The notes beneath the pieces were generated by a model. The model was given only the letters and a program-made list of their open reading frames with translations. It was not told where the DNA came from and did not search any database. Positions 7,793-17,149 of a stretch of 64,000 bases of DNA are shown piece after piece; position 1 is the first letter of the stretch; each line of letters begins with the position of its first letter. The stretch is from Bacteroidales bacterium UBA6267 (GTDB lineage: Bacteria > Bacteroidota > Bacteroidia > Bacteroidales > UBA1556). The DNA lies in contig DJVB01000068.1 of NCBI GenBank assembly GCA_002440745.1, positions 1 through 64,000 on the forward strand. The letters run 5' to 3'. Made by a program: the position numbers and the translations under genes.

Positions 7793-9118
7793 TTAGAAAT
7801 CAATCTTTTCTAAAGCGTAATCTACAGCTTGTTCGTAGATTTCGGGCCAGCCTTCCCAGCGGTTTTGGCCTCCTAAGGATTCATTATGCCACAGGCTAAT
7901 CATCAACCCTCCTACCGAAAAAACCGTATCAGTCAGTTTTTTGATAATCTTTAGAGCTTCGTCAGGTTCCAATTTCTGATAATCTTTCAAAGTGCCTTCC
8001 ATATAAGCAAAAGGAAATATTCGTAAATGTGTAACCATTTCATATTCAAGATTGTAGAAATAAAATGGCGTGGCGATTCCGGCTCTAAATCCCGGGCACG
8101 AAGCAAAACCCATCGTATAATCTTCCGTTATTCCTAAGTCGATTATGCGCTTATAAGTTTCCGGAAAACTGAGCATCAGAAAATGCTGCCGGCTTCTAAA
8201 AATCTCGCTATGAATTACTTTGGATAAATTCTGGATTTCTTCTTCAACTTTTTCCGGTTGTTTGTTGGAAGTAAATGACGGATGAATACCCACATCCCCA
8301 TAGTCCATCAACCTTCTGACAAGCGACTGAAAGCGGCGATTGTTAATGGGTAAGTTTTTGTCGTTTGTGCCATAGTTGGCAAAAAGCACAAAAAATATGG
8401 GTTTTAAATGACGTTTATGGTGAAAGGAGAAAATGGAGTCGAAGCTATCGAAAGGATCCGTTTTTTTGCCTCTTAACACCAAATTTCGGTTTACAATATC
8501 TTTCCATTTCCTGTCCCTGAAATCTTTAAAATAGCCTCCGGCTGTTCGCCAAAACCCTTTTTGCTTAAATGCATAAGCTGCATCAATATCAATAGTGGGA
8601 AGAAATTTAAATTGGGTGGTTTTCAGTTCAATATCAGGATAATGCTCCTTCAGTTTTGCGGCCAATTCCTTTGCCCAAATATTCACCATAGGTTTATCTA
8701 AAAATCCCTTTTGAAAAGCAATACTCTGTGGGGCATCGAATCTCCCATGCAAGTCTTTAATAAAAGGCAGATACTCTTCGTAGCGAGAGACTAAAAAGAA
8801 GGAGGCAGCAAATAAATCGAAAGGGAAGATGGATTTTGGATGATAGGTTGAAAAGAAACAGGGCAAATTTTTATAGGTGGAGAAATTGAAGTCTAATTCC
8901 CGAATACCGCGCTCGAACAGAAGTTCGTCAGCAGCTATGAAAAAATCCGTTTTTGAAGAAGTTATCCCGTAAGTAATTATGGGAATATTGGCTTCAATTG
9001 AGTCATTTTCAGTGGCAAAATCGACCTGAAGACCTAAAATATTTTTAAGGATAAGGTTAAAAATATAAACCATCCTTTGGGTTTTTCGGTCGCTAATGAT
9101 GATAATTTTATTGGCCAT
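7793..9118 (-). CDS. Polysaccharide deacetylase-family protein (DUF7033-like N-terminus)
   Basis: 441 residues. The N-terminal half looks like the DUF7033 domain found before deacetylase domains in Bacteroidota. The C-terminal half carries deacetylase-like features: PTIDIDAAYA at about residue 176, GIHPSF at about 285, and a late SLWHNESLGG. The family removes acetyl groups from envelope or capsule sugars using a metal held by Asp and His residues. No signal peptide is visible, so it probably acts in the cytoplasm or at the inner face of the membrane. It is followed by radC 11 bp upstream on the same strand. The substrate is unknown. Confidence 0.82.
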   Translation of the reverse strand: MANKIIIISDRKTQRMVYIFNLILKNILGLQVDFATENDSIEANIPIITYGITSSKTDFFIAADELLFERGIRELDFNFSTYKNLPCFFSTYHPKSIFPFDLFAASFFLVSRYEEYLPFIKDLHGRFDAPQSIAFQKGFLDKPMVNIWAKELAAKLKEHYPDIELKTTQFKFLPTIDIDAAYAFKQKGFWRTAGGYFKDFRDRKWKDIVNRNLVLRGKKTDPFDSFDSIFSFHHKRHLKPIFFVLFANYGTNDKNLPINNRRFQSLVRRLMDYGDVGIHPSFTSNKQPEKVEEEIQNLSKVIHSEIFRSRQHFLMLSFPETYKRIIDLGITEDYTMGFASCPGFRAGIATPFYFYNLEYEMVTHLRIFPFAYMEGTLKDYQKLEPDEALKIIKKLTDTVFSVGGLMISLWHNESLGGQNRWEGWPEIYEQAVDYALEKIDF

Positions 9119-9129
9119 TATTATTTCGA

Positions 9130-9825
9130 TTAAAGAAGTCCTGCGTCAGCAAAGGAAAAATAGGAATTATCAGCAAAAATCAGGTGGTCTAAGATATTGA
9201 TTTCCAAAAGTAAACCGCCAGCTTTTAGCTTTTTGGTCAGTTGAATATCCGAATCGCTTGGCCTCAAGTTTCCCGAAGGGTGATTATGACAGAGAATGAT
9301 GGCGGCGGCTAATTTTTCGAGGGCCATTTTAAAGATTTTCCTTGGGTCGGCTAAGGAAGCGGTCAGGCTGCCGATGCTTATCATTTCGCGGTTAATGATG
9401 CTATTGGAGCGGTTCAACAGCACTATCCAAAACTCCTCGAAAGGTTTATTTTCCATCACGGGCAGCATATATTCAAAAATATCTTTAGAACTGGTAATTT
9501 TCTTTTTCTTCAACACTTCCGATTCTCTGCGGCGGCGACCCAATTCCAAAGCAGCCGTGATAGTAATAGCTTTTGCTTCTCCAATTCCTTTATATTTCAT
9601 CAGGTCAGCAACGGAAAGGGCTGCTAAGCTGTTGAGGTTAGAATTGTTCGAGGATAAAATCTCGCGGGCCAATTCCACGGCGCTCAAGTCGCGTGTACCC
9701 GAACCTAACAAAATACCTAACAATTCGCTATCGCTCAAAGCATCCTTGCCTTTGGCAAGGAGCTTTTCGCGAGGTTTGTCCATCTCGTCCCAGTGCTTAA
9801 TTGATTTCTTTTTGACTTCTTCCAT
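9130..9825 (-). CDS. radC: RadC family JAB/MPN-domain protein
   Basis: 231 residues, standard length. A helix-hairpin-helix-like N-terminal region includes LMKYKGIGEAKA (residues ~72-83). The C-terminal JAB domain has the metal motif CHNHPSG followed by SDSD at about residues 180-193, the HxHPSG-x-SxxD pattern of the UPF0758/RadC family. Once linked to DNA repair, the family is now better described as a putative JAMM metalloprotease or nuclease of unclear role. It starts 2 bp after the stop of the upstream tricorn gene, so the genes are probably co-transcribed. Confidence 0.93.
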   Translation of the reverse strand: MEEVKKKSIKHWDEMDKPREKLLAKGKDALSDSELLGILLGSGTRDLSAVELAREILSSNNSNLNSLAALSVADLMKYKGIGEAKAITITAALELGRRRRESEVLKKKKITSSKDIFEYMLPVMENKPFEEFWIVLLNRSNSIINREMISIGSLTASLADPRKIFKMALEKLAAAIILCHNHPSGNLRPSDSDIQLTKKLKAGGLLLEINILDHLIFADNSYFSFADAGLL

Positions 9826-9827
9826 TC

Positions 9828-12800
9828 TTATTCCGATTTATCAGGATATGCCGGAGGATTTTGAACCGGCTGATAGTTTTTAAGCTCGATTAAAATGAGC
9901 TCTATGGCTTTATTTAACTGATCGTCAATCCCTTGATATTCTCTTGCCGGATCGTTGTCAATCACAATGTCTGGATCAACACCATATCCTTCGATAATCC
10001 AATTCTTACCATCGGCGGAATAAGTTCCAAATTCGGGCTTGCGTAAATCGGCTCCATCCACAAAGGGTAATGACCCACGAATTCCAATAACACCGCCCCA
10101 GCTACGCATTCCAACCACGGTTCCCAACTTATGTTTTTTGTAGGCATAAGGAAATAAATCACCATCGGAAGCCGAGTATTGGTTGATAAGCAAAATGGTC
10201 GGGCCAACAAGCATTTGCCGTGGGGTTTGTGTCGGCAAAGTTTGATTGCGGGCTGCATTTGCTCGGATAATTTCCCGACTTAATCTCTCGATAAGCATTG
10301 GAGATACATTCCCTCCACCATTTCCACGGTCGTCAATAATCAAGGCTTTTTTATGCAATTGTGGATAGAAATGCTTCATAAACTCATTCAGTCCGGCAAC
10401 TCCCATGTCGGGAATATGGATATAACCCACCTGACCATCAGTAGCTTCGTCAACTTTGCGAATATTATCTTGCACCCAATTATAGTAGTAAAGTCCGGCC
10501 TCATCAGCAATGGGTTTTACGATTATGTCGCGACTGTCGGCTCCGTTTGAATTGGAAGAAATGGTTAGTTTAACAGCTATGTCGGCTTTTCCGGCTAACG
10601 CTTCGTAAATGTCGGTGAAGTTCTTCGATTCCACATCATTAATAGCGATGATATAGTCGCCTTCTTTTACGTTCAATCCAACCTCTGTTAGGGGTGAACG
10701 CAAATTGCTTCGGAAGTTTTCACCTTTGAGAATTTTATCAATTCTGAAACTACCGCCGGCATCTCTGCTAATCTTTGCTCCCAAAAGTCCGGTTTTAATG
10801 CGTTGTGGTTCAGGACGATCGCCTCCATTTATGTAGGCATGACCCACATTCAATTCCCCGATAAGTTCGCCAATCAGATAGGTGAGGTCGTTGCGATGAT
10901 TTACGTAGGGGAGGAGGGCAGCATATTTTTTCTGCATGGCAGGCCAGTCCACGCCGTGCATATTTGGAGCATAGAGAAAATCGCGCATCTGACGCCATGC
11001 TTCATCATAGATTTGCTTCCATTCGGCTGCCATATCCACTTTTAGCATCATATCTTTTAGGTCAATCGGCTTGTCAATCTTTAACTCGGTTTTCCCTTTT
11101 GGAACTCCGACAACCTGCATGCGTTTCCCTTGGCTGATTAGCATTTTTTTATAGTCGGAACTTAACTGATAACCGATGTTTTTTGCTAAAACAAATTCCT
11201 GCTTTTCTTTTAAATTATAGGCTTTCAACTCGGTGCTTTCCATCCCTGTTTTGTGAAAACTGTAGAAAACCAATCCGTCACAGTAATTCAAATTCCAATA
11301 ATTTCCATCTTCTACCGGCATTACAATATGGCGGTTGGTGATTCCGTCAAAATCAATCTCCACCAATTTGCTTTCCTCCTTTTTAGAGGAATCATCACTC
11401 TTTTCTTCCGCCTTTTCTTCCTTCATTTCCTCTGAAATATCCTGATTTTCAAATGGCGATGCTGTGGTTTTTTGAAGAGGAATCAGGTAAATTTTGTTCA
11501 TATTATGGTAGGCCACATTCCATTCCGTTGCGCTATACATCGGATTGAAACTGCGTGAACTTGTGAAAATCAAATATTTACCATCGTTGCTAAAAACAGG
11601 CGACCCGGAAGCATACCAGCCATCCGTAACTACTTCCGATTTTTTAGAATCTAAATTATAAATCCAAATCTTTTGCAGACCTTGACCATCGTTATCGGAG
11701 TAGGCAATCCAGCGGCTATCGGGTGACCATGAAAAATTGGTAATCTCCCAACTATTCGATTTGGCTACTAAAGTGGTTTTTCCGGATTCTACATCTGTTA
11801 CATTAAGCTCCATTTTTTTATTATTCCAGAGAATTTTTTTGGAATCGGGTGACCAACTGAAGGTGAAAATATAGTTATCTGTGTTTTTAGTCAGTTGACG
11901 CGGTTTACCAATTTCATCGGCATCAGCCAAATAAATTTCAAATTCGCCGCCCATATCCGAAATCCAGGCAATCTGTTTTCCGTCCGGCGACCATTCGGGA
12001 TTGCGGTCGTGAGCCCCTGAGCTTTGGGTAAGATTATAGGTAACCCCTTCTTTTACAGGAACATTAAAAATATCGCCACGCGCCGAAACTAATAAGCGGC
12101 TTCCGGCTGCCGATAAGGAAATATTGCCAATATAGTCCGAAGCATCAATCATGCGATTGCGCCCCCAAATAAAGTCGTTTTCGACGGTAATATTTAGTTT
12201 TTTAACCTCCTGAGACGACACGTTAAAAAGGTAAAGAAAACCACCTTTTTCAAAAATTATATGCTCGTTGTCGAATCCGGGAAATTTTATATCGTAGTCT
12301 TCAAATTGAGTAAGCTTGACAACCTGTTCATTTTCTGTATTATACGAAAACAGATTCATAGTCCGGTCGCGGTCGCTGGTAAAATAGATTTGCTTACCTA
12401 TCCACATCGGGAAAATATCTTGTGCGGTATTTTTCACAACCTGTTTAACGGTTTTATCTTTAGTGTCGAAGATATAAATTTCGGGAGCCATACCCCCCTG
12501 ATAATATTTCCAGGTTCGGAATTCTCGGAATATCTTGCTGAAAGCCATTTTGTTACCGTCAGGTGAAAAGGAACAAAATCCGCCTGATGACAAAGGTATT
12601 TCTGAGGAAAGTCCACCCTCGGCAGGAACGGAGTAGAGCTGTCCAACAAAAGAGTTAAAGCTTTGTTTACGCGAACGATAGACGATGTTTTTTCCATCGG
12701 GAGTCCAGCCCATGACGATATTGTTTGGCCCCATTCGGTCGGCAACATCATCTCGGTTCAAAGTAGCGGTATGTGTAAGACGTTTTGGCTCGCCGCCTTT

Positions 12801-13085
12801 TGTGGGAATAACGAAAACCTCCGTATTACCATCATATTGACCGGTAAAAGCAATTTGTTTTCCGTCCGGTGAGAAATGAGCAAACATCTCATAACCATTA
12901 TGCGAAGTCAGCCTTTTTGCCACCCCGCCATCTGTTGACGACAAATATAAGTCACCGGAATATGTAAAAACGACATTCTTTCCATGAATATCCGGAAAAC
13001 GAAATAGCCTGTCGATGGTTTGAGTCTGAGCCATAGTGGCAAAGGCTAAAAAGCTGAATAACAATGAGTATAAAATTCTTTTCAT
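9828..13085 (-). CDS. Tricorn-like S41 protease, secreted
   Basis: About 1085 residues. The start is placed at 13085 (MKRILYSLLFSFLAFATMAQ), which gives a clean signal peptide; the ORF extends 41 codons further without signal-like features. Two beta-propeller regions of PD40/WD40-type repeats (repeated FSPDGKQIAF, WSPDGKQIAW, WSPDSRWIAY) occupy roughly residues 25-600. A core domain with NVGHAY (catalytic His ~747), a PDZ domain (~800-850) and the S41 fold with YSASDG (catalytic Ser ~972) and EGYGVDPD (~1033) follow. Tricorn proteases trim peptides; the exported bacterial form probably degrades periplasmic peptides. A Glu/Lys-rich linker lies near residues 580-600. Confidence 0.93.
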   Translation of the reverse strand: MKRILYSLLFSFLAFATMAQTQTIDRLFRFPDIHGKNVVFTYSGDLYLSSTDGGVAKRLTSHNGYEMFAHFSPDGKQIAFTGQYDGNTEVFVIPTKGGEPKRLTHTATLNRDDVADRMGPNNIVMGWTPDGKNIVYRSRKQSFNSFVGQLYSVPAEGGLSSEIPLSSGGFCSFSPDGNKMAFSKIFREFRTWKYYQGGMAPEIYIFDTKDKTVKQVVKNTAQDIFPMWIGKQIYFTSDRDRTMNLFSYNTENEQVVKLTQFEDYDIKFPGFDNEHIIFEKGGFLYLFNVSSQEVKKLNITVENDFIWGRNRMIDASDYIGNISLSAAGSRLLVSARGDIFNVPVKEGVTYNLTQSSGAHDRNPEWSPDGKQIAWISDMGGEFEIYLADADEIGKPRQLTKNTDNYIFTFSWSPDSKKILWNNKKMELNVTDVESGKTTLVAKSNSWEITNFSWSPDSRWIAYSDNDGQGLQKIWIYNLDSKKSEVVTDGWYASGSPVFSNDGKYLIFTSSRSFNPMYSATEWNVAYHNMNKIYLIPLQKTTASPFENQDISEEMKEEKAEEKSDDSSKKEESKLVEIDFDGITNRHIVMPVEDGNYWNLNYCDGLVFYSFHKTGMESTELKAYNLKEKQEFVLAKNIGYQLSSDYKKMLISQGKRMQVVGVPKGKTELKIDKPIDLKDMMLKVDMAAEWKQIYDEAWRQMRDFLYAPNMHGVDWPAMQKKYAALLPYVNHRNDLTYLIGELIGELNVGHAYINGGDRPEPQRIKTGLLGAKISRDAGGSFRIDKILKGENFRSNLRSPLTEVGLNVKEGDYIIAINDVESKNFTDIYEALAGKADIAVKLTISSNSNGADSRDIIVKPIADEAGLYYYNWVQDNIRKVDEATDGQVGYIHIPDMGVAGLNEFMKHFYPQLHKKALIIDDRGNGGGNVSPMLIERLSREIIRANAARNQTLPTQTPRQMLVGPTILLINQYSASDGDLFPYAYKKHKLGTVVGMRSWGGVIGIRGSLPFVDGADLRKPEFGTYSADGKNWIIEGYGVDPDIVIDNDPAREYQGIDDQLNKAIELILIELKNYQPVQNPPAYPDKSE

Positions 13086-13260
13086 GATAAAAATATTAGG
13101 TTTATGTGTAATAACTTTACTTTCCAAAGGGCTGAATACGAATGAACAAAAATAAAATAATTTTCCGGTTTTGGTTGAAAAACTAATAATGGCAGTTTCC
13201 AATCCCATCTTCTCCCCGCATCGTTTTTTACCTTAATTTTATCGACACAAAATTTACTTT

Positions 13261-16029
13261 ATGAATCAAGAGAAGAAACTGTTTTTATTAGATGCTATGG
13301 CCTTGATTTACAGGTCGTATTTTGCTTTTCAGAAAAATCCGAGAATAAACTCTAAAGGCTTCAATACGGGGGCTATTTTAGGTTTTACCAATACGCTTTG
13401 GGAAGTTTTGCAGAATCACAAACCAACTCATATCGGGGTAGCATTCGACACATCGGCACCTACAGCCCGACATGAGGAGTTTGCTTCCTATAAGGCCAAC
13501 CGCGAGCAAATGCCGGAAGAATTGGCAGCAACTATACCTTATATTAAGGCTGTGATTGATGCTTTCCGAATTCCCATTCTCATTAAACCTGGCTACGAAG
13601 CCGACGACATCATTGGAACCTTCGCTAAACAGGCTGAAAAACAAGGTTTTGAAACTTATATGATGACTCCCGACAAGGATTTTGCTCAATTGGTTTCAGA
13701 GCATATTTTTATTTATAAACCTGCCTATATGGGAAATCCGGCGCAGGTGTGGGGAGTGAAGGAGGTTAAGGAAAAATTTGGCGTGGAAGACCCTTTACAA
13801 GTAATTGATATCCTTGGACTTTGGGGCGATGCCTCTGATAATATTCCCGGCATTCCGGGCATTGGTGAAAAGCGTGCTAAGGAGTTATTGGCTTCTTTTG
13901 GCTCCGTGGAAGGGGTTATCGAAAATGTGGACAAATTGAAAGGAAAAATGGCCGATAATATTCGGGAATTTGCACAGCAAGGCCTTGATTCTAAACGTTT
14001 AGCTACGATCAATTTGAATGTTCCTCTCGAATTTAATCCCATAGAGCTGACCTACGACGGCCCTGACCCCGACAAACTAAAACCGCTTTTTGATGAATTG
14101 GAATTTAGAACTCTTGCTAAACGGATTTTTACGGATTTAAGTGTCCAACCGGAAACTAAAACCGCTGAACCACAGTTGTTTTCCCAAGGTGATTTGTTTT
14201 CTCAACCTGTGGAAATCTCCAACTCGATGGCTTCCGTTTCTCATAATTATAGACTGATAGAAAGTGCTGAAGAAATTGAACTTTTATCGAAAGAGCTCAT
14301 TGGATTGGATGCCTTTTGCTTCGACACGGAGACCACTGACATTGATGCGCAACAAGCTGAATTAGTTGGAATTGCGTTTTCATGGAAGCCTAATGAAGGC
14401 GTTTTTCTGTATCTGCCCGAGGACCATCAACAGGTTGAAGAACTTCTTAAACCTTTAAAGCCTGTTTTTGAAAGTCCAAAGATTTTAAAGGTCGGACAGA
14501 ATCTGAAATATGATTTGTCGGTGCTTTCTTGGTATGGCGTAAAAACTTCCGAGCCACTATTCGACACCATGATTGCCCATTATCTCATCGAGCCCGACAT
14601 GAAACATGGCATGGATTTTTTAGCCGAAAAATACCTCAACTATCAAACTCAACCGATCAAAGAACTCATTGGTAGGGGAGCATCAGCTATCACAATGCGG
14701 CAGGTCGAGAAAGAAAAAGTGGTGGCTTATGCTTGCGAAGATGCTGACATCACATGGCAACTCTATCTTAAATTTTCGCCCCTATTGGATGAAACGGGCG
14801 TTAGAAAACTTTTTGATGAAGTGGAAATGCCTTTGGTTTCGGTTCTGACCGCAATGGAGACGAGCGGTGTGAATCTTGATACTGAAGCTCTTGGACGTTT
14901 TTCGGATGAGTTGGGCTCTCAAATCGAGAAGGTTGAAAAGGAGATTTATCTGCTTGCTGGTCATGAGTTTAATATAGCTTCTCCGCGTCAGTTGGGGGTA
15001 GTGCTTTTTGAGGAGCTTGAGATTGACAAGAAACCTAAGATGACCAAAACCAAGCAATACAAAACCGGTGAAGAAATTTTGGCGAAATTGGTTCATCGGC
15101 ACGAAATCGTCCAACATATTTTGGACTATCGTCAATTGACTAAATTGAAATCGACCTACGTGGACGCGTTGCCACGCTTGGTCAATCCGAAAACCGGTCG
15201 TATCCATACTTCTTATAATCAAGCGGTTGCGGCCACCGGACGATTGAGTTCCAATAATCCTAATCTTCAAAATATTCCGGTACGCACCGATATGGGCAAG
15301 GAAATCCGCAAGGCCTTCGTTCCTTCTTCTGAAAATCATGTTTTCCTTGCTGCCGATTATTCCCAGATTGAGCTGAGGTTGATGGCTCATTTTAGTGGTG
15401 ATCTGCAGATGATCAACGATTTTTCAGAGGGCAAAGATATTCACAAAGCAACGGCAGCGCGCGTTTATGAGGTGAGCGAAAATGAGGTTACGCGTGAAAT
15501 GCGTAGTCATGCGAAAAGTGTCAATTTCGGAATCATCTATGGTATTTCTGCTTTTGGGCTTTCCGAGAATCTGAATATTCCACGAGGAGAAGCCGCCCGA
15601 ATTATTAATGCCTATTTTGAAGAGTATCCTTTAGTTAAGCAGTTTATGGACAAGCAAATAGAGTTTGCACGCCAGCATGGTTTTGTGGAAACTATCTTGG
15701 GCAGAAGGCGCTATTTGCGCGATATTAATAGCGGAAATGCCATTGTTCGGGGTTTCGATGAACGAAATGCTATCAACGCTCCAATTCAGGGCTCTTCGGC
15801 TGATATGATTAAAATCGCGATGATTGATATTCATAACGAAATGCTTAAGCAGCAGCTTAATGCCAAGATGATTTTGCAAGTGCATGACGAGTTGGTTTTT
15901 GATGTGCCGATTGATGAAATGGAAAAACTTCGGGCAATTGTGGTGGATAAAATGAAAAATGCCATTGCGCTTCGTGTGCCTGTGGTTGTTGATTCAAATA
16001 CTGGTCGCGACTGGCTTGAAGCCCATTAA
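13261..16029 (+). CDS. polA: DNA polymerase I
   Basis: 922 residues with all three domains. The 5'-3' exonuclease includes YEADDIIGT and GDASDNIPG. The 3'-5' proofreading domain is intact: FDTETT at about 353, GQNLKYD and YACEDAD. The polymerase shows motif A DYSQIELR (~698), motif B KSVNFGIIYG (~752) and motif C QVHDEL (~872). It replaces RNA primers and fills repair gaps. It is transcribed away from the tricorn gene and is followed by purN 60 bp downstream. Confidence 0.97.
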   Translation: MNQEKKLFLLDAMALIYRSYFAFQKNPRINSKGFNTGAILGFTNTLWEVLQNHKPTHIGVAFDTSAPTARHEEFASYKANREQMPEELAATIPYIKAVIDAFRIPILIKPGYEADDIIGTFAKQAEKQGFETYMMTPDKDFAQLVSEHIFIYKPAYMGNPAQVWGVKEVKEKFGVEDPLQVIDILGLWGDASDNIPGIPGIGEKRAKELLASFGSVEGVIENVDKLKGKMADNIREFAQQGLDSKRLATINLNVPLEFNPIELTYDGPDPDKLKPLFDELEFRTLAKRIFTDLSVQPETKTAEPQLFSQGDLFSQPVEISNSMASVSHNYRLIESAEEIELLSKELIGLDAFCFDTETTDIDAQQAELVGIAFSWKPNEGVFLYLPEDHQQVEELLKPLKPVFESPKILKVGQNLKYDLSVLSWYGVKTSEPLFDTMIAHYLIEPDMKHGMDFLAEKYLNYQTQPIKELIGRGASAITMRQVEKEKVVAYACEDADITWQLYLKFSPLLDETGVRKLFDEVEMPLVSVLTAMETSGVNLDTEALGRFSDELGSQIEKVEKEIYLLAGHEFNIASPRQLGVVLFEELEIDKKPKMTKTKQYKTGEEILAKLVHRHEIVQHILDYRQLTKLKSTYVDALPRLVNPKTGRIHTSYNQAVAATGRLSSNNPNLQNIPVRTDMGKEIRKAFVPSSENHVFLAADYSQIELRLMAHFSGDLQMINDFSEGKDIHKATAARVYEVSENEVTREMRSHAKSVNFGIIYGISAFGLSENLNIPRGEAARIINAYFEEYPLVKQFMDKQIEFARQHGFVETILGRRRYLRDINSGNAIVRGFDERNAINAPIQGSSADMIKIAMIDIHNEMLKQQLNAKMILQVHDELVFDVPIDEMEKLRAIVVDKMKNAIALRVPVVVDSNTGRDWLEAH

Positions 16030-16089
16030 CATTTATCAGAGAAGCCCATTTTTTTATCATATTTGCAAAACGGGATTTTTTAGATCGAC

Positions 16090-16680
16090 ATGAATCAAAG
16101 GGAAGAAATACGGATAGCCATTTTTGCTTCGGGAAATGGCAGTAATGCAGAGAATATTGTAAGATATTTTACTGATAATAAACGAATTAAATTTACTCGG
16201 ATATATTGTAATAATGCAGAGGCTTTCGTTAGAGAACGAGCCAAAAACCTTGGTATTCCTGAGTTAATTTTCACCGGCAAGCAGTTTCGGGAAACCGATT
16301 TAGTTTTAAATCAACTTCTCGCCGACAATACGGATTTCGTAATACTTGCGGGCTTTTTATTGCGTATTCCGGCTTCAATTATTCAAAGTTTTCGGGGAAG
16401 AATTGTGAATATTCATCCCGCTTTGCTGCCCAAATTTGGCGGAAAAGGCATGTATGGAATGCATGTGCATCAAGCAGTTAAAGACGCCGGTGAAACGGAA
16501 ACCGGCATCACGATTCATCAGGTAAACGAAAACTACGATGAGGGAGCAATCATTTTTCAGGCTAAGGTGGACATTTCATCTGACGACAGTCCTGAAGATA
16601 TTGCAAATAAGGTTCATCAACTTGAATATGAGTATTTTCCAAAGATTATTTGGGAGTATATCCAATCGGCTCAATACTAA
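16090..16680 (+). CDS. purN: Phosphoribosylglycinamide formyltransferase
   Basis: 196 residues, typical for PurN. It has the phosphate-binding loop ASGNGSNAENI near residue 13, the folate-site NIHPALLPKFGG (catalytic Asn and His, ~105-118) and the catalytic Asp region NENYDEGAII (~150). It transfers a formyl group from 10-formyltetrahydrofolate to glycinamide ribonucleotide in purine synthesis, in the cytosol. It precedes the GldH-like gene by 13 bp and probably forms a transcription unit with it and uvrC. Confidence 0.95.
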   Translation: MNQREEIRIAIFASGNGSNAENIVRYFTDNKRIKFTRIYCNNAEAFVRERAKNLGIPELIFTGKQFRETDLVLNQLLADNTDFVILAGFLLRIPASIIQSFRGRIVNIHPALLPKFGGKGMYGMHVHQAVKDAGETETGITIHQVNENYDEGAIIFQAKVDISSDDSPEDIANKVHQLEYEYFPKIIWEYIQSAQY

Positions 16681-16693
16681 AATCTAAATATTT

Positions 16694-17149
16694 ATGAAAC
16701 GCTCAGTTTTTGTTCTTTTGTTAGCCATTCTGATTTTCGCGGGCTGCAGCTCACAACCCGGGGAGATTGCTTTGGAAAAAACTATGGAAAATGGTGTCTG
16801 GAATAAGTTTACACCATTAACTTGGGATTCGGTAGTGATACCGGCTCATGGTCCTTATCAGCTTGTCTTGGAGATTGAAAAAGACAGCCGATTTGTAAGC
16901 GAACAGCTTATATTTCAGTTGATAAGCGAAAGTCATAGCGGAGAAATGCGCAATCAGGTTTTTGAATTGCCTATTGCCAATTTTGAAGTTGCCGAACATC
17001 AAGACCCCAATTTACAGTTTCTGAGGAAAGATTTGGAAGCCGCCGGAAGTTTCGCTCCTAATGGTATTTATCATATCGAATTTATCAGTTTGATGCCCTA
17101 TTTAGAAACTCCCGGAGTACATAAAATTCGCTTGATTTTAAGGAAATAA
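16694..17149 (+). CDS. GldH-like lipoprotein
   Basis: 151 residues with a lipoprotein signal (MKRSVFVLLLAILIFAGCSS, lipidated Cys near 18). The body is a single beta-rich domain. Its pattern (NGVWNKF near the start, a Tyr-Gln-Leu-Val-Leu strand, a late PNGIYHIEF and a final PGVHKIRLIL) matches my recollection of the GldH gliding-motility lipoprotein family of Bacteroidota. GldH is needed for gliding in Flavobacterium but also occurs in non-gliding members. The likeness is weak, so the name is tentative. uvrC begins at the base after its stop codon. Confidence 0.55.
   Translation: MKRSVFVLLLAILIFAGCSSQPGEIALEKTMENGVWNKFTPLTWDSVVIPAHGPYQLVLEIEKDSRFVSEQLIFQLISESHSGEMRNQVFELPIANFEVAEHQDPNLQFLRKDLEAAGSFAPNGIYHIEFISLMPYLETPGVHKIRLILRK

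Noticed and set aside
13086..13208. N-terminal extension of the tricorn gene
   Set aside because: The signal peptide starts at 13085; the extension has no signal features and would bury it.
14782..15390. 202-residue antisense ORF within polA
   Set aside because: It lies wholly opposite the conserved polymerase domain; no start signal or family likeness.
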